Shown one piece after another: positions 6,896 to 8,971 of a stretch of 8,971 nt of DNA. The number at the start of each line of letters is the position of its first letter. Positions within the stretch are counted from its first letter, which is position 1. Source of the stretch: Pseudomonadota bacterium (GTDB lineage: Bacteria > Pseudomonadota > Gammaproteobacteria > Pseudomonadales > Oceanobacteraceae); assembly GCA_023399105.1 (NCBI GenBank), contig JAEWQT010000232.1:1-8971 (forward strand), written 5' to 3'. Under the pieces are notes generated by a model that was given only the letters and a program-made list of their open reading frames with translations, did not search any database and was not told the origin of the DNA. The position numbers and the translations under genes are program-made.

Positions 6896-8725
6896 ATGCT
6901 CTCCCTGCGCTACCTGATGCTGTTGATACTGACGGTGATCAGCATGACCACCACCGCGGAAGTACAAACCCTGATCCGTGAATACACCTATAACGCCAGC
7001 GAAACCGACTCCAAAGTCTCGGCTCGCAAGGCAGCTCTGCAACAGCTGCAGGTGCTGCTGATTGAAGAAGTCGGCATACAGGTTCAATCCACCTTCAGCA
7101 ATACCGAAACCCTGGATAAAGAAGCCTTCAGCCGCACGGTGCAGGCTAATTACCAAACCTTCGCTCAGGCCTTAACCCGCACCCGCATTATTGAAGAACG
7201 CTGGGATGGCGAACACTTCTACATCAAGGCGGAAGTGGCAGTTGACCCCGATGGCATCAGCCAGCAAATGATCAGCCTGCAGCAACCGGCCACTGCCAAC
7301 CCTTGTGTTGCTGGCCGTGAACAGGCGCAAAAACTGCTGAATATGACGCCCAGCCCGGATAAAAACACCGCCCTGATTGAGCTGGCAGCCAGCGCCCCGA
7401 TCGACAGTGATTGCTATAAATGGCAGTACAGCATACTGGACAACCTGAGCCGCAGCCGTTACCCGACCCCCGGCTACCGGGCCTGGGTATTCCGGCAGCT
7501 GAAGGATGGCAAGCCTCATGAACTCACCCGTCTGCTGCCAGCCGCCATGGCGCTGGCCTTACGGGAGTCTGAGCTGAGCAAAGAAGAATGGAAGCACAGC
7601 CTGTCCAGTCTGCAACGTATGGAACCGGACCGGGTGCAGCGGGTGTTGCGGGTGTTAAGTGATGCCACCATCGCACCGGCCCGCAATGAGCAGGTATTCC
7701 GCCAGCCAATAAGCACGCTGGAACAACAGTGGCAACAGCTGCTTACCCAGGCAACCGCTGGAAACATCGCCACTCCGGCGCTGAGTCGTCCGCAACTGGC
7801 TGCACAGCTGATCAGCACGGGTCAGTACCGGCAGCCGGAGCTGGCCGCCGCCCTGTTCCTCCGGGAGGCGGAAAATCTTGAGGAAGTCGACACCCTGGTG
7901 AAACCACTGCTGAGCATCTGGCGCGGCCAGCCAGAGCCTTATCAGCTGAATTCTGCGACCGGTCAGGCCTTTCTCACCCTGTTACAGCAGCTGCAGCAGC
8001 GGAGCCGGGCCACCGAACCGCTGAGCGATAACAGCCGCCGTGAACTCTATTATCTGCTGATCAGATTGCAGCGCACCGAGGGCGATGTTGCGCAACAGAC
8101 GCTGGACAGCCTGCTGACGGATTTCCCGGCATTGTTCGCTGCCATCATTGCCGCTCAGCCGGTCAATGAGGTGGAGAAAAATCTGTGGTTTATCCGCTAT
8201 AACCTGCCCGACTCCCCGGCTTGTCGCCCGGTTGATTGCGCGCAGCAGCTGTTCAGTGACGATCCGCAGTCGGCCCAGCAGGCCAGCCAATATCTGCTGG
8301 CCTACGGCGAGCGCGCCAGCCCGGCCGCCGAAAACATTCTGCGTAAGCTGGAACGCATCAGCATCGACCAGAGCAGTACGGCGCGCACCCAGATTAAGCG
8401 CAACCTGATTCAGCTGTTACCTCAGCTGCAACCTGCGGATGCCCGGGCCATTCCGTTACTGGTAGGCTTTCTGAACGATTTTGATCATGAAATTCCCGAT
8501 TACGCAGCTGCGGCACTGATTGCGATGCACAAAACCGCTATGGTACCGATGGCAACGCTGTTCGGACAGCAGCCGACGCTGGTGCAGCGGCGCATGCTGA
8601 AAGCCTTTGCCGGCATGCCTGCTGATGACCGGCTGGCGCGTTTTCTGAAAAGCGTTAAGCCTGCCGATCAGCACATGCAATTTGCGCTGGAAGATGCGCT
8701 GGCGGTGCATCAGAAGGCGCTGTAA
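6896..8725 (+). CDS. Exported protein of unknown function: LPP20/FlgT-N-like domain plus helical repeats
   Basis: I do not recognise a named gene. The 609-residue product starts with a Sec-type signal peptide: a hydrophobic run at about 5-17 and a probable cleavage after Ala21 (TTTA/EV), so it should act in the periplasm. Residues 22-118 (EVQTLIREYTY..., SARKAALQQLQVLLIEEVG, RIIEERWDGEHFYIKAEVAVDP) look like the alpha/beta fold shared by LPP20 lipoproteins and the N-terminal domain of the flagellar protein FlgT; this is by eye only. Residues about 140-609 are Leu/Gln/Ala-rich helices, with HEAT-like pairs clearest at 460-600. Four cysteines (137, 173, 443, 447) could form two disulfides in the periplasm; C443 and C447 form a close pair. 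The gene stands alone between two terminators and has no catalytic motif that I can see. A scaffold or binding role is possible but unproven. Confidence 0.85.
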   Translation: MLSLRYLMLLILTVISMTTTAEVQTLIREYTYNASETDSKVSARKAALQQLQVLLIEEVGIQVQSTFSNTETLDKEAFSRTVQANYQTFAQALTRTRIIEERWDGEHFYIKAEVAVDPDGISQQMISLQQPATANPCVAGREQAQKLLNMTPSPDKNTALIELAASAPIDSDCYKWQYSILDNLSRSRYPTPGYRAWVFRQLKDGKPHELTRLLPAAMALALRESELSKEEWKHSLSSLQRMEPDRVQRVLRVLSDATIAPARNEQVFRQPISTLEQQWQQLLTQATAGNIATPALSRPQLAAQLISTGQYRQPELAAALFLREAENLEEVDTLVKPLLSIWRGQPEPYQLNSATGQAFLTLLQQLQQRSRATEPLSDNSRRELYYLLIRLQRTEGDVAQQTLDSLLTDFPALFAAIIAAQPVNEVEKNLWFIRYNLPDSPACRPVDCAQQLFSDDPQSAQQASQYLLAYGERASPAAENILRKLERISIDQSSTARTQIKRNLIQLLPQLQPADARAIPLLVGFLNDFDHEIPDYAAAALIAMHKTAMVPMATLFGQQPTLVQRRMLKAFAGMPADDRLARFLKSVKPADQHMQFALEDALAVHQKAL

Positions 8726-8736
8726 AGGCAGTTCAT

Positions 8737-8818
8737 GGTGATTTTCGGAGCACCTTTCGCAGACTCGCCGTAAACCCATCCCTGCGGCATACGGCCTGCT
8801 CGTTGCGCTCCGAACACC
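8737..8818. repeat. 82-bp imperfect palindrome, candidate dispersed intergenic repeat
   Basis: Nested inverted repeats form one long imperfect hairpin. GGTG (8737-8740) pairs with CACC (8815-8818), TTCGGAGC (8744-8751) with GCTCCGAA (8807-8814), GCAG (8759-8762) with CTGC (8796-8799), and GCCGTA (8767-8772) with TACGGC (8790-8795). It lies between the stop codon of the exported protein gene and a terminator, with no ORF of note. The central CGCCGTAAACCCATCCCTG reminds me of an intergenic motif seen in several marine gammaproteobacterial genomes. Only one copy is visible here, so its repeated status is inference. Confidence 0.5.
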
Positions 8819-8850
8819 CTATAAGCTATCACCCTTGAGAAATTAAAATA

Positions 8851-8880
8851 AAAACGGGGCCAGTCGGCCCCGTTTTATTT
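8851..8880. terminator. Bidirectional intrinsic terminator between convergent genes
   Basis: AAAACGGGGCC (8851-8861) and GGCCCCGTTTT (8866-8876) make an 11-pair stem around the loop AGTC. T-rich tails are present on both strands (TTTTATTT on plus; TTTTTATTTT on minus). It lies between the rightward exported protein gene and the leftward prpF-like gene and can serve both. Confidence 0.9.
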
Positions 8881-8899
8881 CACGCTATCCAGCAAGGTA

Positions 8900-8971
8900 T
8901 CAGGCGCTGATGCTGTCGGCCGGGATGCGTACCCAGCCTTCCATCAGTACCCGGGCGCTGCGGCTCATCAC
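8900..8971 (-). CDS. prpF: C-terminal end of a PrpF-like 2-methylaconitate isomerase (partial)
   Basis: Only the last 23 codons and the stop (TGA, 8900-8902) are in the window. They read VMSRSARVLMEGWVRIPAD followed by SISA, which matches the characteristic C terminus of PrpF (SRSARVLMEGWVRVP). PrpF isomerises trans- to cis-2-methylaconitate, working with AcnD in the 2-methylcitrate cycle that burns propionyl-CoA in the cytoplasm. The upstream part, presumably with acnD and prpC, lies beyond the edge; that is expectation, not observation. The gene converges on the exported protein gene and ends at the shared terminator. The fragment is short, but the motif is distinctive. Confidence 0.75.
   Translation of the reverse strand: MMSRSARVLMEGWVRIPADSISA

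Overview
The window reads as a chromosomal housekeeping segment of a gammaproteobacterium. The protein sequences look most like the Pseudomonas / marine Oceanospirillales-type lineage: the order rne | rluC - HAD hydrolase - S49 peptidase - yceD - rpmF is the pseudomonad arrangement as I remember it, and the YceD, S49, HAD and RluC sequences align to pseudomonad homologues almost without gaps. I saw no transposase, integrase, phage gene, tRNA, rRNA or CRISPR array.

Left part (1-3241, minus strand). Reading leftwards there is rluC (23S rRNA pseudouridine synthase), a Gph-like HAD phosphatase overlapping it by 14 bp, a small SppA/SohB-type S49 membrane peptidase, then yceD (DUF177) and the first 24 codons of rpmF (ribosomal protein L32). 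rluC-HAD-S49 are tightly packed and look like one operon. The 45-bp gap before yceD holds a near-consensus sigma-70 promoter, so yceD-rpmF (and probably the plsX/fab genes beyond the edge) can start independently. That promoter sits so close to the yceD ATG that the mRNA may be leaderless.

Middle (3242-6840, plus strand). The 456-bp divergent region between rluC and rne holds an rne promoter and a roughly 377-nt untranslated leader folded into a string of hairpins. This is comparable to the 361-nt autoregulatory leader of E. coli rne. The rne gene encodes a 1031-residue RNase E with an intact catalytic half, a membrane-anchoring helix, two Arg-rich RNA-binding tracts, a long Ala/Thr/Glu-rich disordered region and a basic C-terminal cap with an APNDPR motif. 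A strong intrinsic terminator follows it.

Right part (6841-8971). A 609-residue exported protein of unknown function has an N-terminal domain resembling the LPP20/FlgT-N type and a helical-repeat remainder. It is followed by an 82-bp imperfect palindrome, a bidirectional terminator, and the last 24 codons (stop included) of a convergent prpF-like gene (2-methylaconitate isomerase, propionate catabolism).

The common theme is RNA and ribosome metabolism: RNase E for mRNA decay and rRNA processing, RluC for 23S modification, YceD for 23S rRNA accumulation, and L32 for the large subunit. I found no clearly new multi-gene system. The most interesting signals are regulatory: the rne leader with its three-codon ORF and start-proximal hairpin, the possibly leaderless yceD, and the intergenic palindrome.
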